64,000 nt of DNA from Mycolicibacterium sarraceniae (GTDB lineage Bacteria; Actinomycetota; Actinomycetes; Mycobacteriales; Mycobacteriaceae). The notes below the pieces were generated by a model. The model did not search any database, was not told where the DNA came from, and saw only the letters and a list, made by a program, of their open reading frames with translations. Both the position numbers and the translations under genes were made by a program. Below are positions 18,676 to 29,889 of the stretch, piece by piece (position 1 is the stretch's first letter; each line of letters begins with the position of its first letter). Location: assembly GCF_010731875.1 (NCBI RefSeq), contig NZ_AP022595.1, positions 2,480,001 to 2,544,000 on the forward strand. Direction: 5' to 3'.

Positions 18676-19286
18676 CCAGCCCAGCGCGGATGGGCAACGA
18701 CGGCCAGCGCTTCGGCCACGTCCGATGCCAGCGGCCGGCGATGAGGAAGGTGCCCGCGGACCCACTGTTGGAATGCGAAATCGGCTGCAGCGAAAGATAG
18801 TTGGACCAGAAGTCCGGGCCGGGTGTCCTGAGCTGGGTGCACACCCATGCGCGCGGCCACCAGCGCAACCATCTGTTCGCGGTCGGCCGCGGACAACAGC
18901 GTCGCCCGCTCCAGCAGTTCGGGCGCGGTGAGGATGGCCGCCCGCCAGCTCTCCAGGTCGCCATCGTCGAAGGAATCCACCCGATTCACGATCGCGGCGG
19001 CCAATGCCACGTCGGGCGGCTCACCGGCCGGGCGGCGCGTCAGCAGCGAGGCGATCGCGGCATTCCCGCGCTGCACCGATCCCAGCAGGAGGTCCTCCTT
19101 GGTGGCCACGTGCCGGAAGAACGTCCGCGGCGACACCGATGCCTCCGCGGCGATGTCGTCGGTGGTGACGTTGCCGAATCCCCGTGCAGCGAAAAGCCGA
19201 TACGCCGCGGCGTGGATGTCGGCGCGCACCTGCGCCCGCTGCCGGTCACGCAGTGTCGGTGGCCGTTGCGCGGGCGGGGTGGTCAC
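18672..19286 (-). CDS. TetR-family transcriptional regulator
   Basis: 204-residue regulator with HTH region ADIHAAAYRLFAARGFGNVT followed by ASVSPRTFFRHVATKEDLL (about residues 18-63) and a C-terminal domain typical of MftR-like TetR proteins. GTG 19286 overlaps the stop of the upstream SDR (GTGA), so it is the last gene of the leftward operon 21448-18672 and probably an autoregulator of that operon. Confidence 0.82.
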   Translation of the reverse strand: MTTPPAQRPPTLRDRQRAQVRADIHAAAYRLFAARGFGNVTTDDIAAEASVSPRTFFRHVATKEDLLLGSVQRGNAAIASLLTRRPAGEPPDVALAAAIVNRVDSFDDGDLESWRAAILTAPELLERATLLSAADREQMVALVAARMGVHPAQDTRPGLLVQLSFAAADFAFQQWVRGHLPHRRPLASDVAEALAVVAHPRWAG

Positions 19287-20071
19287 CGGTAGGTTCCCGC
19301 GCCGCCGTCGACGTGGATGGTCTGCGCGGTCAGGAACGACGCGTCGGGGCTGACCAGGAAGGCCACCAGCGGTGCGATATCGGTATGCGTGTCGCCCATT
19401 CGGCGTAGTGGGATGCTCTTGACGACCTTGTGGTACACCTCGGGGAATTCGTCGCTCCATCCGGCTACGCCGTCGGATTGGGCCAGGGGGCACACCACGT
19501 TGACTCGGATATTGTCTTTACCCCATTCCAGGGCAGCGACTTTGGAGATGCCCCGGATCGCTTCCTTGGATCCGGCGTAGGCGCCGAACGTCTTCTGGCC
19601 GGCTGTACCGGCCCCGGAACCGAAGTTCACGATGCACCCGCCACCGCCGGCCTTGAGCACCGGATAGGCGGCCTGCATCAAGAACAATGTGGCCCGCGGT
19701 CCGGTGTCAAATACCAGGTCGAAGTCGTCGTGGTTGATGTCGGTGAACAGCTTGGGTTCGTTGGTGGCGATCGCGTTGTTGATCAACGCGTCGATGCCAC
19801 CCAACACCCCCACCGCCTCATCGACGATGTGCTGATAGCTGGAGCGGTCGCACAAGTCGGCCACCAGCGCGCGGGCTCGCCCGGCGGCGTTGAAGTCCGC
19901 GGCGACAGCGGCCACCGACGGATCACGATCGACCAGCAGCACCGACGCCCCGCGCTCGAGCAGCGCCGTGGTGATGCCCTTGCCCACGCCCCGCGCGGCG
20001 CCGGTCACGATCACCCGCACCCCGGTCAGTGAACCCGGATGCCAATAACTGTAGTCAGTGTGCGGGGCCAC
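19283..20071 (-). CDS. SDR-family oxidoreductase
   Basis: 262-residue classical short-chain dehydrogenase. NAD(P) motif TGAARGVGKG near residue 24; catalytic Tyr/Lys in YAGSK; C-terminal TIHVDGGAGTYR. GTG 20071 has GGAGGAG about eight bases upstream, better than the longer TTG frame from 20101. Its ribosome site lies inside the 3' end of the decayed VOC frame, and its stop overlaps the TetR start. Substrate unknown. Confidence 0.88.
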   Translation of the reverse strand: MAPHTDYSYWHPGSLTGVRVIVTGAARGVGKGITTALLERGASVLLVDRDPSVAAVAADFNAAGRARALVADLCDRSSYQHIVDEAVGVLGGIDALINNAIATNEPKLFTDINHDDFDLVFDTGPRATLFLMQAAYPVLKAGGGGCIVNFGSGAGTAGQKTFGAYAGSKEAIRGISKVAALEWGKDNIRVNVVCPLAQSDGVAGWSDEFPEVYHKVVKSIPLRRMGDTHTDIAPLVAFLVSPDASFLTAQTIHVDGGAGTYR

Positions 20072-20390
20072 GATGTAACTCCTCCGATGTTTGTGCGGCA
20101 CCGAGGAATTCGATGAACTCCACCGCGGTGCCGTCGGGATCCTTGACGAAGAACATGCCTACCCCGGCGATCTCGAACGGCACCTGGTCGGGCTCGTAAC
20201 CCGCTTCCCGGCCGGCCCTGGTTCCCGTCGCCGCCGCCAAGCGCATGGTCGAACGATTCGCCCGACAGAGTCTGGTCGAACAGCACATCCATGCCGAGCA
20301 ATCCGCGGTAGAACTGCAGCGCCCGGTCCATATCGGTGACCCGACCACCACATGGCTAAAGCGAAGGTCGCCAAGGGGTTCCGCGGTCAC
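20055..20390 (-). pseudogene. Decayed glyoxalase/VOC-fold protein with compensating frameshifts
   Basis: The GTG at 20390 overlaps the upstream stop (GTGA) and the protein begins VTAEPLGDLRFSHVVVG. The VOC sequence then continues in another frame (TDMDRALQFYRGLLGMDVLF, about 20331-20230) and returns to the first frame for FEIAGVGMFFVKDPDGTAVEF. The first shift lies at a G-run near 20340 where one G appears missing. The two shifts cancel, so the original frame stays open but the middle third would be scrambled. The protein is also shorter than usual VOC proteins. Decay or sequence error are both possible. Confidence 0.7.
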
Positions 20391-21448
20391 CTGGCCAGGT
20401 CGGGGGCGGCGCGCCCGGTGATCATCGGCAGATCGAGATAGGTCTTGATACCGGGGCCGGCCTCGCAGACAAGGGGAATGGCGCTGATGCAGTGGTTGGC
20501 CGTCACCACGACGCCAGGGTTGCGCTCGAGACCTTCGGCGACGGTTTCCGGTTGCAGTCCCTTGAACGTCAGTAAGACGTCGGGATCGCCGGTGACCTCC
20601 ACCTCGAAGCGTTCGCCCTTCTCGCCGATCGTCCACGGCGGGTCGAGCTCCACGTCGCACATCAGCCAGTTGACCGCGGCGGTCACGACGGGTTTGTCGT
20701 CGACGATGGCCTGCCACTTGAACCGGCGGGCGGCCACGGTGCCCGCTTCCATCGGAACGACGAGCTCGTCGGTTCCGGTGACTGCGACGGCCACCTCCTG
20801 GGTGGACCGGATGCGCGGCTCCGAGCGGAAGCCCAGTTCGTCGGCGACCATCCGCACCGACTGTTTGAACCCAGCCTCCAGCAGGGTGGCCATGGGCCCG
20901 CTCATCGCTTGTTCGGGAGTCAGGCCGAATCCCATCACCTCGCGCACCACCAGGGGTGAGTTGTAGGTCCGGATGTCGGAGAACTCTTCGGCCCGCACAT
21001 GGGTGATCGCCGCCGTCAGCCCGGAGATCATCAGCGGGAAGCGCTCGGTGATGCCGCCGGGATGGATCCCGGAACCGTGCAGGGTGGCGTTGCCTGCCAC
21101 GCACGCCTCTTCGAGCGCCTGCACCGCTGAGTTCTCGCGGTCCGGGTAGACCCAGCCGACCGGGGTCACCACATTCTTGCCGGAGCGCAGGATCTTCGCG
21201 ACGACCTGATCGTCGGGCAGCATCGGGGAGTACATGACGCAGTCGGCGTCCAGCGCCAGCAATTCGTCGATATCGGTCGTCGCGGCGACTCCGAGCGGCT
21301 CTTCCCCGATGAGTTCACCGACGTCTTTGCCGTGCTTGTCGGCGCTGTGCACCCAGCAGCCGACGAGCTCAAGTTCAGGGTGCCGGAGCACCCCTTGGAT
21401 TGCTGCTTTACCTACGCCGCCGGTCGCCCACTGGATCACTCGATACAT
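20387..21448 (-). CDS. NAD(P)-dependent dehydrogenase of the DapB/2,4-diaminopentanoate dehydrogenase type
   Basis: 353-residue protein with an N-terminal Rossmann fold (YRVIQWATGGVGKAAIQG) and the DapB-like segment LVGCWVHSADKHGKDVGELI. GSGIHPGGITERFPL is typical of the mycobacterial family annotated as dihydrodipicolinate reductase-like or amine dehydrogenase. ATG 21448 has AAGGTG six bases upstream; GTG 21457 is in frame but less likely. It is the first gene of a four-gene leftward overlapping operon. No biochemical role is assigned with confidence. Confidence 0.8.
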   Translation of the reverse strand: MYRVIQWATGGVGKAAIQGVLRHPELELVGCWVHSADKHGKDVGELIGEEPLGVAATTDIDELLALDADCVMYSPMLPDDQVVAKILRSGKNVVTPVGWVYPDRENSAVQALEEACVAGNATLHGSGIHPGGITERFPLMISGLTAAITHVRAEEFSDIRTYNSPLVVREVMGFGLTPEQAMSGPMATLLEAGFKQSVRMVADELGFRSEPRIRSTQEVAVAVTGTDELVVPMEAGTVAARRFKWQAIVDDKPVVTAAVNWLMCDVELDPPWTIGEKGERFEVEVTGDPDVLLTFKGLQPETVAEGLERNPGVVVTANHCISAIPLVCEAGPGIKTYLDLPMITGRAAPDLAR

Positions 21449-21594
21449 AGTTGGCACCTTATGCCGATATGGCAGTAGCTGTCATAAGTATTCCCATTCT
21501 TGGCCTCGGCTGTGGCGGTGCAGTGCCCGAAGCGCTGCCGTTGTAGTGCTCGGGATGAGCCGTTCCGACCGCGCTGAGCAGCCAGAGCAGGGAT

Positions 21595-21625
21595 TTGGAT
21601 ACCGGTCCGATCTAAGGCATACTGT
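21595..21625 (+). promoter_or_regulatory. Candidate promoter of the S10 ribosomal operon
   Basis: TTGGAT (21595-21600) and the -10-like CATACTGT (21618-21625) are 17 bases apart, followed by a G-start region. The position, about 280 bases before rpsJ, gives a long leader. Confidence 0.5.
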
Positions 21626-21903
21626 TCGGGTTGCCTTGAGCAGGGTTCGCTCCCATCGGGAGCGGTGCCGTTCAGGGTGTACGACCGGCGCCCAAACGGG
21701 CGCGTCCGGTCCCAACCTCGGAGCGCGACGGTCATGTGACCGCGCCTTCGGGACTGCGTGAGGGCGACACACCCGACCGCGGGGGTCGGTGCACCAGAGA
21801 CAGGTAAAGAGCGGCGGCAACAGCCAGCGCGACGCCTTCGGGCGAGAGCGCATGACCACCGTGTCCCGCTATGGGACCGAGCAGGAATGAAGGTAGGAGA
21901 AGC
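21626..21903 (+). other. Gene-free leader of the S10 operon
   Basis: No convincing gene lies between 21449 and 21903. The part transcribed before rpsJ is GC-rich with several short dyads, for example GCGCCC-AAAC-GGGCGC near 21688. S10 leaders in other bacteria bind L4; whether this one does is unknown. Confidence 0.4.
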
Positions 21904-22209
21904 GTGGCGGGACAAAAGATCCGCATCAGGCTCAAGGCCTACGACCACGAGGCGATTGATGCCTCGGCGCGCAAGATCGTGGAGACGGTCACCCGTACCG
22001 GCGCGAGCGTGGTTGGTCCAGTGCCGCTGCCGACGGAAAAGAATGTGTACTGCGTCATCCGCTCCCCGCATAAGTACAAGGACTCGCGGGAGCACTTCGA
22101 GATGCGTACGCACAAGCGACTCATCGACATCCTCGACCCGACCCCGAAGACCGTTGACGCACTCATGCGCATCGATCTTCCGGCGAGCGTCGACGTCAAC
22201 ATCCAGTAG
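21904..22209 (+). CDS. rpsJ: 30S ribosomal protein S10
   Basis: 101 residues, the normal length. It starts at GTG 21904 ([19 protein letters not shown]), with GGAGA five bases upstream; the frame extending to 21871 is not used. It contains the conserved [19 protein letters not shown]. It binds the 30S head and also acts in transcription antitermination with NusB. First gene of the S10 operon. Confidence 0.98.
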
Positions 22210-22223
22210 GAGACCCGAAAGAA

Positions 22224-22877
22224 ATGGCTAGAAAAGGCATTTTGGGCACCAAGCTGGGCATGACACAGGTGTTCGACGAGAACAACCGCGTCGTCCCCGT
22301 GACGGTCGTTAAGGCCGGACCCAATGTGGTGACCCGTATCCGCACGCCGGAGCGTGACGGTTACAGCGCCGTGCAGTTGGCCTACGGCGAAATCAGCCCC
22401 CGCAAGGTGAACAAGCCTGTCACCGGCCAGTACGCCGCCGCCGGGATCAACCCGCGCCGGCATCTGGCCGAGCTTCGTCTTGACGACGAGGCCGCGGCCG
22501 CCGAGTACGAGGTCGGCCAGGAGCTGACGGCGGAGATCTTCGCCGACGGTGCCTACGTCGACGTCACCGGCACCTCCAAGGGCAAGGGCTTCGCCGGCAC
22601 TATGAAGCGACACGGCTTCAAGGGCCAGGGCGCCAGCCACGGTGCGCAGGCAGTGCACCGCCGGCCGGGTTCGATCGGTGGCTGTTCCACCCCGGGCCGT
22701 GTTTTCAAGGGCACCCGGATGTCGGGCCGGATGGGTAGCGACCGCATCACCACTCAAAACCTGGTGGTGCACAAGGTTGATGCCGAGAACGGCGTGCTGT
22801 TGATCAAGGGTGCGGTTCCCGGACGCAACGGCGGACTCGTAGTGGTTCGCACGGCAGTCAAACGAGGTGAGAAGTGA
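22224..22877 (+). CDS. rplC: 50S ribosomal protein L3
   Basis: 217 residues. Begins [20 protein letters not shown], with the central hallmark [19 protein letters not shown] that reaches toward the peptidyl-transferase centre. AGGAGA lies upstream of the ATG. L3 is an early assembly protein binding 23S rRNA. The stop overlaps the rplD start (GTGA). Confidence 0.98.
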   Translation: MARKGILGTKLGMTQVFDENNRVVPVTVVKAGPNVVTRIRTPERDGYSAVQLAYGEISPRKVNKPVTGQYAAAGINPRRHLAELRLDDEAAAAEYEVGQELTAEIFADGAYVDVTGTSKGKGFAGTMKRHGFKGQGASHGAQAVHRRPGSIGGCSTPGRVFKGTRMSGRMGSDRITTQNLVVHKVDAENGVLLIKGAVPGRNGGLVVVRTAVKRGEK

Positions 22878-23527
22878 CTCTCAAGATTGACGTTCGTACT
22901 CCGGACGGCAAGAAGGACGGCAGCGTTGAGTTGCCCGCCGAGCTGTTCGACGTGGAACCCAATATCGCGTTGATGCACCAGGTGGTGACCGCGCAGCTGG
23001 CCTCCAAGCGTCAGGGCACGCACGCCACCAAGACTCGCGCTCAGGTCTCCGGCGGCGGAAAGAAGCCGTACCGGCAGAAGGGCACCGGTCGTGCGCGTCA
23101 GGGTTCGACCCGCGCTCCGCAGTTCACCGGTGGTGGCGTCGTCCACGGCCCGCAGCCGCGCGACTACAGCGAGCGGACGCCCAAGAAGATGATCCGCGCG
23201 GCTTTGCGCTCCGCTCTTTCTGATCGGGCCCGCAACGAGCGGATCCACGCGATCACCGAACTGCTGGCCGGCCAGACCCCGTCGACCAAGAGCGCCAAGG
23301 CGTTCCTGGGCACGCTGACCGACCGCCGCAAGGTGCTGGTCGTGATCGGCCGCAGCGACGAGGTCGGTGCGAAGAGCGTGCGCAACCTTCCTGGTGTGCA
23401 TGTGATCTCGCCGGATCAGCTCAACACCTACGACGTGCTCAACGCCGACGACGTGGTGTTCAGCGTCGAAGCGCTGGACGCCTACATTAGCTCGAACACC
23501 AAACAGGACCAGGAGGTTTCGGCCTGA
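22874..23527 (+). CDS. rplD: 50S ribosomal protein L4
   Basis: 217 residues from GTG 22874, overlapping rplC. The extended exit-tunnel loop [20 protein letters not shown] is intact, as is the C-terminal part [21 protein letters not shown]4 lines the peptide exit tunnel. Its stop shares a base with the rplW start (TGATG). Confidence 0.98.
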   Translation: MTLKIDVRTPDGKKDGSVELPAELFDVEPNIALMHQVVTAQLASKRQGTHATKTRAQVSGGGKKPYRQKGTGRARQGSTRAPQFTGGGVVHGPQPRDYSERTPKKMIRAALRSALSDRARNERIHAITELLAGQTPSTKSAKAFLGTLTDRRKVLVVIGRSDEVGAKSVRNLPGVHVISPDQLNTYDVLNADDVVFSVEALDAYISSNTKQDQEVSA

Positions 23528-23829
23528 TGGCAACCATCACTGATCCCCGCGACATCATCGTGGCCCCGGTCATCTCCGAGAAGTCCTATGGATTGATCGA
23601 GGACAACGTCTACACGTTCGTCGTCGCGCCCGGTTCGAACAAGACGCAGATCAAGATCGCCATCGAGAAGATCTTCAAGGTGAAGGTCGACTCGGTGAAC
23701 ACGCTCAATCGGCAGGGAAAGCGCAAGCGCACCCGCGTCGGCTACGGGCAGCGCAAGAGCACCAAGCGCGCGATCGTGACCCTGGCCCCCGGCAGCAAGC
23801 CGATCGACCTCTTCGGAGCACCGGCGTAG
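23527..23829 (+). CDS. rplW: 50S ribosomal protein L23
   Basis: 100 residues. Begins [20 protein letters not shown] and has the loop [21 protein letters not shown]23 sits at the tunnel exit, where it docks trigger factor and SRP. Coupled to rplD. Confidence 0.98.
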   Translation: MATITDPRDIIVAPVISEKSYGLIEDNVYTFVVAPGSNKTQIKIAIEKIFKVKVDSVNTLNRQGKRKRTRVGYGQRKSTKRAIVTLAPGSKPIDLFGAPA

Positions 23830-23860
23830 TCCGGCAACGAATAGAACTCAGGAATAGATA

Positions 23861-24700
23861 ATGGGAATTCGCAAGTACAAGCCGACGACCCCCGGTCGCC
23901 GCGGTTCTAGCGTCTCCGATTTCTCCGAGATCACTCGCTCGACTCCGGAGAAGTCGCTGATCCGTCCGCTGCACGGAACCGGCGGTCGTAACGCGCACGG
24001 CCGAATCACCACCCGCCACAAGGGCGGCGGGCATAAGCGCGCCTACCGGGTGATCGACTTCCGTCGCAACGACAAGGACGGCGTCAACGCCAAGGTCGCA
24101 CACATCGAGTACGACCCGAACCGCACCGCGAACATCGCACTGCTGCATTACCTGGATGGCGAGAAGCGCTACATCATTGCGCCGCAGGGTCTTTCGCAGG
24201 GCGACATCGTGGAGTCAGGCGCCAACGCCGATATCAAGCCCGGTAACAACCTGCCGCTGCGCAACATCCCGGCCGGTACCGTCATCCATGCCGTCGAGCT
24301 GCGTCCCGGCGGCGGTGCCAAGCTGGCCCGCTCGGCCGGCTCGAGCATCCAGCTGCTGGGTAAGGAAGGCACCTACGCCTCTCTGCGTATGCCCTCGGGT
24401 GAAATCCGTCGCGTCGACGTACGCTGCCGCGCCTCCGTCGGTGAGGTCGGCAACGCCGAGCAGGCCAACATCAACTGGGGCAAGGCCGGCCGTATGCGAT
24501 GGAAGGGCAAGCGCCCGACCGTTCGTGGTGTCGTGATGAACCCGGTCGACCACCCGCACGGTGGCGGCGAGGGCAAGACCTCCGGTGGTCGCCACCCGGT
24601 CAGCCCGTGGGGTAAGCCGGAAGGCCGTACCCGCAAGCCCAACAAGCCGAGCGACAAGCTCATCGTCCGACGCCGGCGCACCGGCAAGAATAAGCGCTAG
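23861..24700 (+). CDS. rplB: 50S ribosomal protein L2
   Basis: 279 residues. Opens [20 protein letters not shown]; near the C-terminus [20 protein letters not shown] contains the histidine essential for peptidyl-transferase function. L2 is a primary 23S rRNA binder. The 31-base gap after rplW is the largest within this part of the operon. Confidence 0.98.
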   Translation: MGIRKYKPTTPGRRGSSVSDFSEITRSTPEKSLIRPLHGTGGRNAHGRITTRHKGGGHKRAYRVIDFRRNDKDGVNAKVAHIEYDPNRTANIALLHYLDGEKRYIIAPQGLSQGDIVESGANADIKPGNNLPLRNIPAGTVIHAVELRPGGGAKLARSAGSSIQLLGKEGTYASLRMPSGEIRRVDVRCRASVGEVGNAEQANINWGKAGRMRWKGKRPTVRGVVMNPVDHPHGGGEGKTSGGRHPVSPWGKPEGRTRKPNKPSDKLIVRRRRTGKNKR

Positions 24701-24712
24701 GAGTAGCCAGCG

Positions 24713-24990
24713 ATGCCACGCAGCCTGAAGAAGGGCCCGTTCGTCGACGACCATCTGCTCAAGAAGGTCGACGTCCAGAACGAGAAGAGCACCAAGCAGG
24801 TCATCAAGACCTGGTCGCGTCGTTCGACCATCATCCCCGACTTCATCGGTCACACCTTCGCCGTCCACGACGGTCGCAAGCATGTGCCGGTGTTCGTCAC
24901 CGAAGCGATGGTTGGCCACAAGCTGGGCGAGTTCGCCCCGACGCGCACATTCAAGGGTCACATCAAGGACGACCGGAAGAGTAAGCGGCG

Positions 24991-24994
<4 letters not shown>
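24713..24994 (+). CDS. rpsS: 30S ribosomal protein S19
   Basis: 93 residues, [20 protein letters not shown] to [12 protein letters not shown]19 lies in the 30S head with S13 and contacts the A-site region. GGAGTAGCC precedes the ATG; the stop overlaps rplV (ATGA). Confidence 0.98.
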
Positions 24995-26363
<1,369 letters not shown>

Positions 26364-26366
26364 ACC

Positions 26367-26783
26367 ATGTTGATTCCCCGTAAAGTCAAGCACCGCAAGC
26401 AACACCACCCCAGGCAGCGTGGTATTGCCAGCGGTGGTACATCGGTGACGTTCGGTGACTACGGCATCCAGGCACTGGAGCACGCGTACGTCACCAACCG
26501 GCAGATCGAGTCCGCTCGTATCGCCATCAACCGGCACATCAAGCGTGGCGGCAAGGTGTGGATCAACATCTTCCCGGACCGCCCGCTGACCAAGAAGCCC
26601 GCGGAAACCCGCATGGGTTCGGGCAAGGGCTCACCGGAATGGTGGGTGTCCAACGTCAAGCCCGGACGCGTGCTGTTCGAGCTCAGTTACCCCGACGAGA
26701 AGATCGCCAGGGAAGCCCTGACGCGCGCGATCCACAAGTTGCCGATCAAGGCGCGCATCGTGACCCGAGAGGAGCAGTTCTGA
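26367..26783 (+). CDS. rplP: 50S ribosomal protein L16
   Basis: 138 residues, [19 protein letters not shown]. Contains [20 protein letters not shown] and [12 protein letters not shown]16 helps position A-site tRNA. The stop shares its last base with the rpmC start (TGATG). Confidence 0.98.
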   Translation: MLIPRKVKHRKQHHPRQRGIASGGTSVTFGDYGIQALEHAYVTNRQIESARIAINRHIKRGGKVWINIFPDRPLTKKPAETRMGSGKGSPEWWVSNVKPGRVLFELSYPDEKIAREALTRAIHKLPIKARIVTREEQF

Positions 26784-27016
26784 TGGCAGTGGGCGTCAGC
26801 GCCGGTGAACTGCGTGAACTCACCGACGAAGAATTGACCGACAAGCTGCGGGAGTCCAAGGAAGAGCTGTTCAACCTGCGCTTCCAGATGGCTACCGGCC
26901 AGCTAGACAACAATCGCCGGCTCCGCACCGTGCGTCAGGAGATTGCGCGCATCTATACCGTGCTGCGCGAACGTGAACTGGGTCTGGCCTCCGGACCCGC
27001 TGGTGAGGAATCGTGA
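26783..27016 (+). CDS. rpmC: 50S ribosomal protein L29
   Basis: 77 residues starting [20 protein letters not shown], with the conserved helix [19 protein letters not shown]. The start at 26783 overlaps the rplP stop; the same frame is open far upstream into rplP and should not be used. The stop overlaps rpsQ. Confidence 0.97.
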   Translation: MAVGVSAGELRELTDEELTDKLRESKEELFNLRFQMATGQLDNNRRLRTVRQEIARIYTVLRERELGLASGPAGEES

Positions 27017-27312
27017 TGGCAGAAACAAAGGGTCCCAAGCACACTCCGCCGGCCGAGGAGACGCGTGGCCGTCGTAAGACCGTCATCGGCTACGTGGTCA
27101 GTGACAAGATGCAGAAGACGATCGTCGTCGAACTCGAGTCGCGCACGAAGCACCCGAAGTACGGCAAGATCATCCGCACGACCACGAAGGTCAAGGCGCA
27201 CGATGAGAACGGTGTCGCCGGTGTCGGCGACCGCGTCTCCCTGATGGAGACCCGTCCGCTGTCGGCGACCAAGCGCTGGCGCCTGGTCGAGGTCCTCGAG
27301 CAGGCCAAGTAA
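27013..27312 (+). CDS. rpsQ: 30S ribosomal protein S17
   Basis: 99 residues from GTG 27013 (GTGATG; ATG 27016 equally possible). Core [20 protein letters not shown] and [18 protein letters not shown]. It lacks the long Ala/Lys-rich N-terminal insertion I recall in the M. tuberculosis protein. Last gene of the S10 operon, followed by a terminator. Confidence 0.97.
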   Translation: MMAETKGPKHTPPAEETRGRRKTVIGYVVSDKMQKTIVVELESRTKHPKYGKIIRTTTKVKAHDENGVAGVGDRVSLMETRPLSATKRWRLVEVLEQAK

Positions 27313-27332
27313 CACTTCGTTCCTGACAAACA

Positions 27333-27366
27333 CGCGTCGCGGCTGTTGAGCCGCGGCGCGTTTTTG
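27333..27366 (+). terminator. Rho-independent terminator ending the S10 operon
   Basis: Stem CGCGTCGCGGCT / AGCCGCGGCGCG (12 bp, one G-U) with a GTTG loop, followed by TTTTTG. It separates rpsQ from the sulfatase gene. Confidence 0.93.
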
Positions 27367-27446
27367 TCTGACCTCCGTCCTGCGAATTCGCCCACAGCGG
27401 ACGCGGAATCACCCGAAAGCGGTCCGGCGCGTGGGAGTCTGAGCGC

Positions 27447-29798
27447 ATGACGACGGAGTTCAACGGCAAGATTGAGCTGGATATTCGCGATTCCGAGCCG
27501 GATTGGGGCCCGTACGCCGCCCCCGAGGCGCCCGAGAACGCACCCAATGTGCTCTACCTGGTGTGGGACGATATCGGCATCGCCACGTGGGACTGTTTCG
27601 GCGGGCTGGTGTCGATGCCGGCGATGACGCGCCTCGCCGAGCGCGGTGTCCGGCTCTCGCAGTTCCATACCACCGCGCTGTGCTCGCCAACCCGGGCATC
27701 GCTGCTGACGGGCCGCAACGCCACCACGGTCGGGATGGCGATGGTCGAGGAGTTCACCGAAGGTTTCCCGGGTATCAACGGTCGCATTCCCGATGACACC
27801 GCGCTGATTTCGGAGGTACTCGCCGAGCGCGGCTACAACACCTATTGCGTCGGCAAGTGGCACCTCACCCCGATCGAGGAGTCCAACCTCGCTGCAACTC
27901 GGCGGCACTGGCCGCTGTCGCGTGGTTTCGAGCGGTTCTACGGGTTCATGGGTGGGGAGACCGACCAGTGGTATCCCGAGCTGGTCTACGACGGCCACCC
28001 CGTGGAACCACCGGCCACCCCGGAGCAGGGGTATCACCTCTCGAAAGACTTGGCGGACAAGGCGATCGAATTCATCCGGGATTCGACGATGGTCGCCCCG
28101 GACAAGCCGTGGTTCACCTATCTGTGCCCGGGCGCGGGCCACGCGCCGCATCACGTGTTCACGGAGTGGGCTGACCGCTACGCCGGCGAGTTCGACATGG
28201 GGTACGAGCGCTACCGCGAGATCGTCTTGGCGAACCAGAAGAAGCTCGGCATCGTGCCACCCGATACCGAACTATCCGGGGTGAATCCGTATGCGGATGT
28301 CACCGGACCCAACGGTGAGCCGTGGCCCTTACAGGACACCGTGCGGCCCTGGGATTCCCTCGATGACGAGGAGAGGCGACTGTTCGCCCGGATGGCCGAG
28401 GTGTTCGCGGGGTTCCTGTCCTACACCGACGCCCAGATTGGCAGGGTCCTGGACTATCTGGAAGAGTCCGGGCAGCTGGACAACACCATCGTCGTGGTGA
28501 TCTCCGATAACGGCGCCAGCGGTGAGGGTGGGCCCAACGGCTCGGTCAACGAAGGAAAGTTCTTCAACGGCTACGTCGACACCGTCGAGGAGAGTATGCC
28601 GTTTTTCGATGAATTGGGCTCTCCGAAAACGTACAACCATTATCCGATCGGGTGGGCGATGGCGTTCAACACGCCATACAAGCTCTACAAGCGCTACGCC
28701 TCCCATGAAGGCGGCATCGCCGACACCGCGATCATCTCCTGGCCCAACGGAATTGCCGCGCACGGCGAGGTGCGCGACAACTACGTCAATGTCGCTGACA
28801 TCACGCCGACGATCTACGAACTGCTGGGTATCGATGTGCCGCAGACGGTGAAAGGCATCCCGCAAAAGCCGCTCGACGGGGTGAGTTTCAAAGCGGCACT
28901 GGAGGATTCGACGGCTGACACCGGTAAGGAAACCCAGTTCTACACCATGCTGGGCACCCGCGGTATCTGGCACAAGGGCTGGTTCGCCAACACGGTGCAC
29001 CCCGCCGCGCCGTCGGGCTGGTCGCATTTCGACGCCGACCGCTGGGAGCTCTACAACATCGAGAACGATCGCAGCCAATGCCATGATGTGGCCGCCGAGT
29101 ACCCCGACAAGCTCGACGAGTTGCAGAAGCTCTGGTTCGCCGAAGCCGAAAAGTACAACGGCTTACCGCTTTCCGACCTCAATGTGTTCGAGATGGTCAC
29201 CCGCACCCGTCCGTCACTGGCCGGCGACCGGTCCAGCTACGTCTACTACCCGCATACCGCGCCGGTCGCGATGGGTGCGTGCGTGTCGATCAATGGCCGC
29301 TCGTTCTCGGTGTTGGCTGACGTGAACATCGAGGGCCCCGACGTGCAGGGCGTCATCCTCAAACAGGGTGCGGGTCACGGCGGCTACGTCCTGTTCGTCG
29401 CGGACGGTCGGCTGCAGTTCGTCTACAACTTCTTCGGCGAAGAAGAGCAGCGGGTGATCGCCCCTGACCCGCTTCCGCTGGGGGACCACATCGTGGGCGT
29501 GGCGTACGCGCGCACCGGTGTGGTCGACGGCAGCCACACGCCACTGGGCGACGTCACCCTCTACGTCGACGGTGCGGCGGTGGCCAGCCTGGCCGGCGTC
29601 AAGGCCCATCCCTTCACCTTCGGCTTGGCCGGCGGTGGGGTCAGCGTGGGACGCAATCTCGGTCAGGCGGTGTGCAGCTCGTATGCGGCACCGTTCGACT
29701 TCAGCGGGGGAACCATCGCAAGGGTGGTGGTCGATGTGTCGGGCACTGCCTACGTTGATGCCGAGCGCCAACTCTCGGCGGCCTTCGCCAGGGACTGA
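27447..29798 (+). CDS. atsA: Arylsulfatase (type I, formylglycine-dependent)
   Basis: 783-residue sulfatase, counterpart of Rv0711. The CxPxR activation motif is CSPTR at residues 79-83 (Cys79 becomes formylglycine), followed by ASLLTGRNATT; metal ligands appear at LVWDDIG (residues 38-44) and VVISDNGASGEGG. A C-terminal extension of about 180 residues with jelly-roll-like beta content follows the catalytic part. There is no signal peptide in the visible N-terminus. The gene for its activating enzyme follows directly, forming a functional pair between two ribosomal operons. Sulfate-ester substrate unknown. Confidence 0.95.
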   Translation: MTTEFNGKIELDIRDSEPDWGPYAAPEAPENAPNVLYLVWDDIGIATWDCFGGLVSMPAMTRLAERGVRLSQFHTTALCSPTRASLLTGRNATTVGMAMVEEFTEGFPGINGRIPDDTALISEVLAERGYNTYCVGKWHLTPIEESNLAATRRHWPLSRGFERFYGFMGGETDQWYPELVYDGHPVEPPATPEQGYHLSKDLADKAIEFIRDSTMVAPDKPWFTYLCPGAGHAPHHVFTEWADRYAGEFDMGYERYREIVLANQKKLGIVPPDTELSGVNPYADVTGPNGEPWPLQDTVRPWDSLDDEERRLFARMAEVFAGFLSYTDAQIGRVLDYLEESGQLDNTIVVVISDNGASGEGGPNGSVNEGKFFNGYVDTVEESMPFFDELGSPKTYNHYPIGWAMAFNTPYKLYKRYASHEGGIADTAIISWPNGIAAHGEVRDNYVNVADITPTIYELLGIDVPQTVKGIPQKPLDGVSFKAALEDSTADTGKETQFYTMLGTRGIWHKGWFANTVHPAAPSGWSHFDADRWELYNIENDRSQCHDVAAEYPDKLDELQKLWFAEAEKYNGLPLSDLNVFEMVTRTRPSLAGDRSSYVYYPHTAPVAMGACVSINGRSFSVLADVNIEGPDVQGVILKQGAGHGGYVLFVADGRLQFVYNFFGEEEQRVIAPDPLPLGDHIVGVAYARTGVVDGSHTPLGDVTLYVDGAAVASLAGVKAHPFTFGLAGGGVSVGRNLGQAVCSSYAAPFDFSGGTIARVVVDVSGTAYVDAERQLSAAFARD

Positions 29799-29889
29799 CC
29801 ATCGCGTCATACTGATGAGGTGACTCGGCTGGTGTGCGCCGCTGCCTCGGAGCTGACCGGTGAATCCAGCATCGTCATACCCTGAGTCC

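Noticed and set aside
20055..21104. 349-codon leftward frame overlapping the DapB-like gene
   Set aside because: Only its last ~110 codons carry VOC-like sequence; the rest is an out-of-frame reading of the dehydrogenase gene.
26558..27016. 152-residue version of L29
   Set aside because: The first 75 codons are an out-of-frame reading of rplP; the true L29 starts at 26783 in the stop/start overlap.
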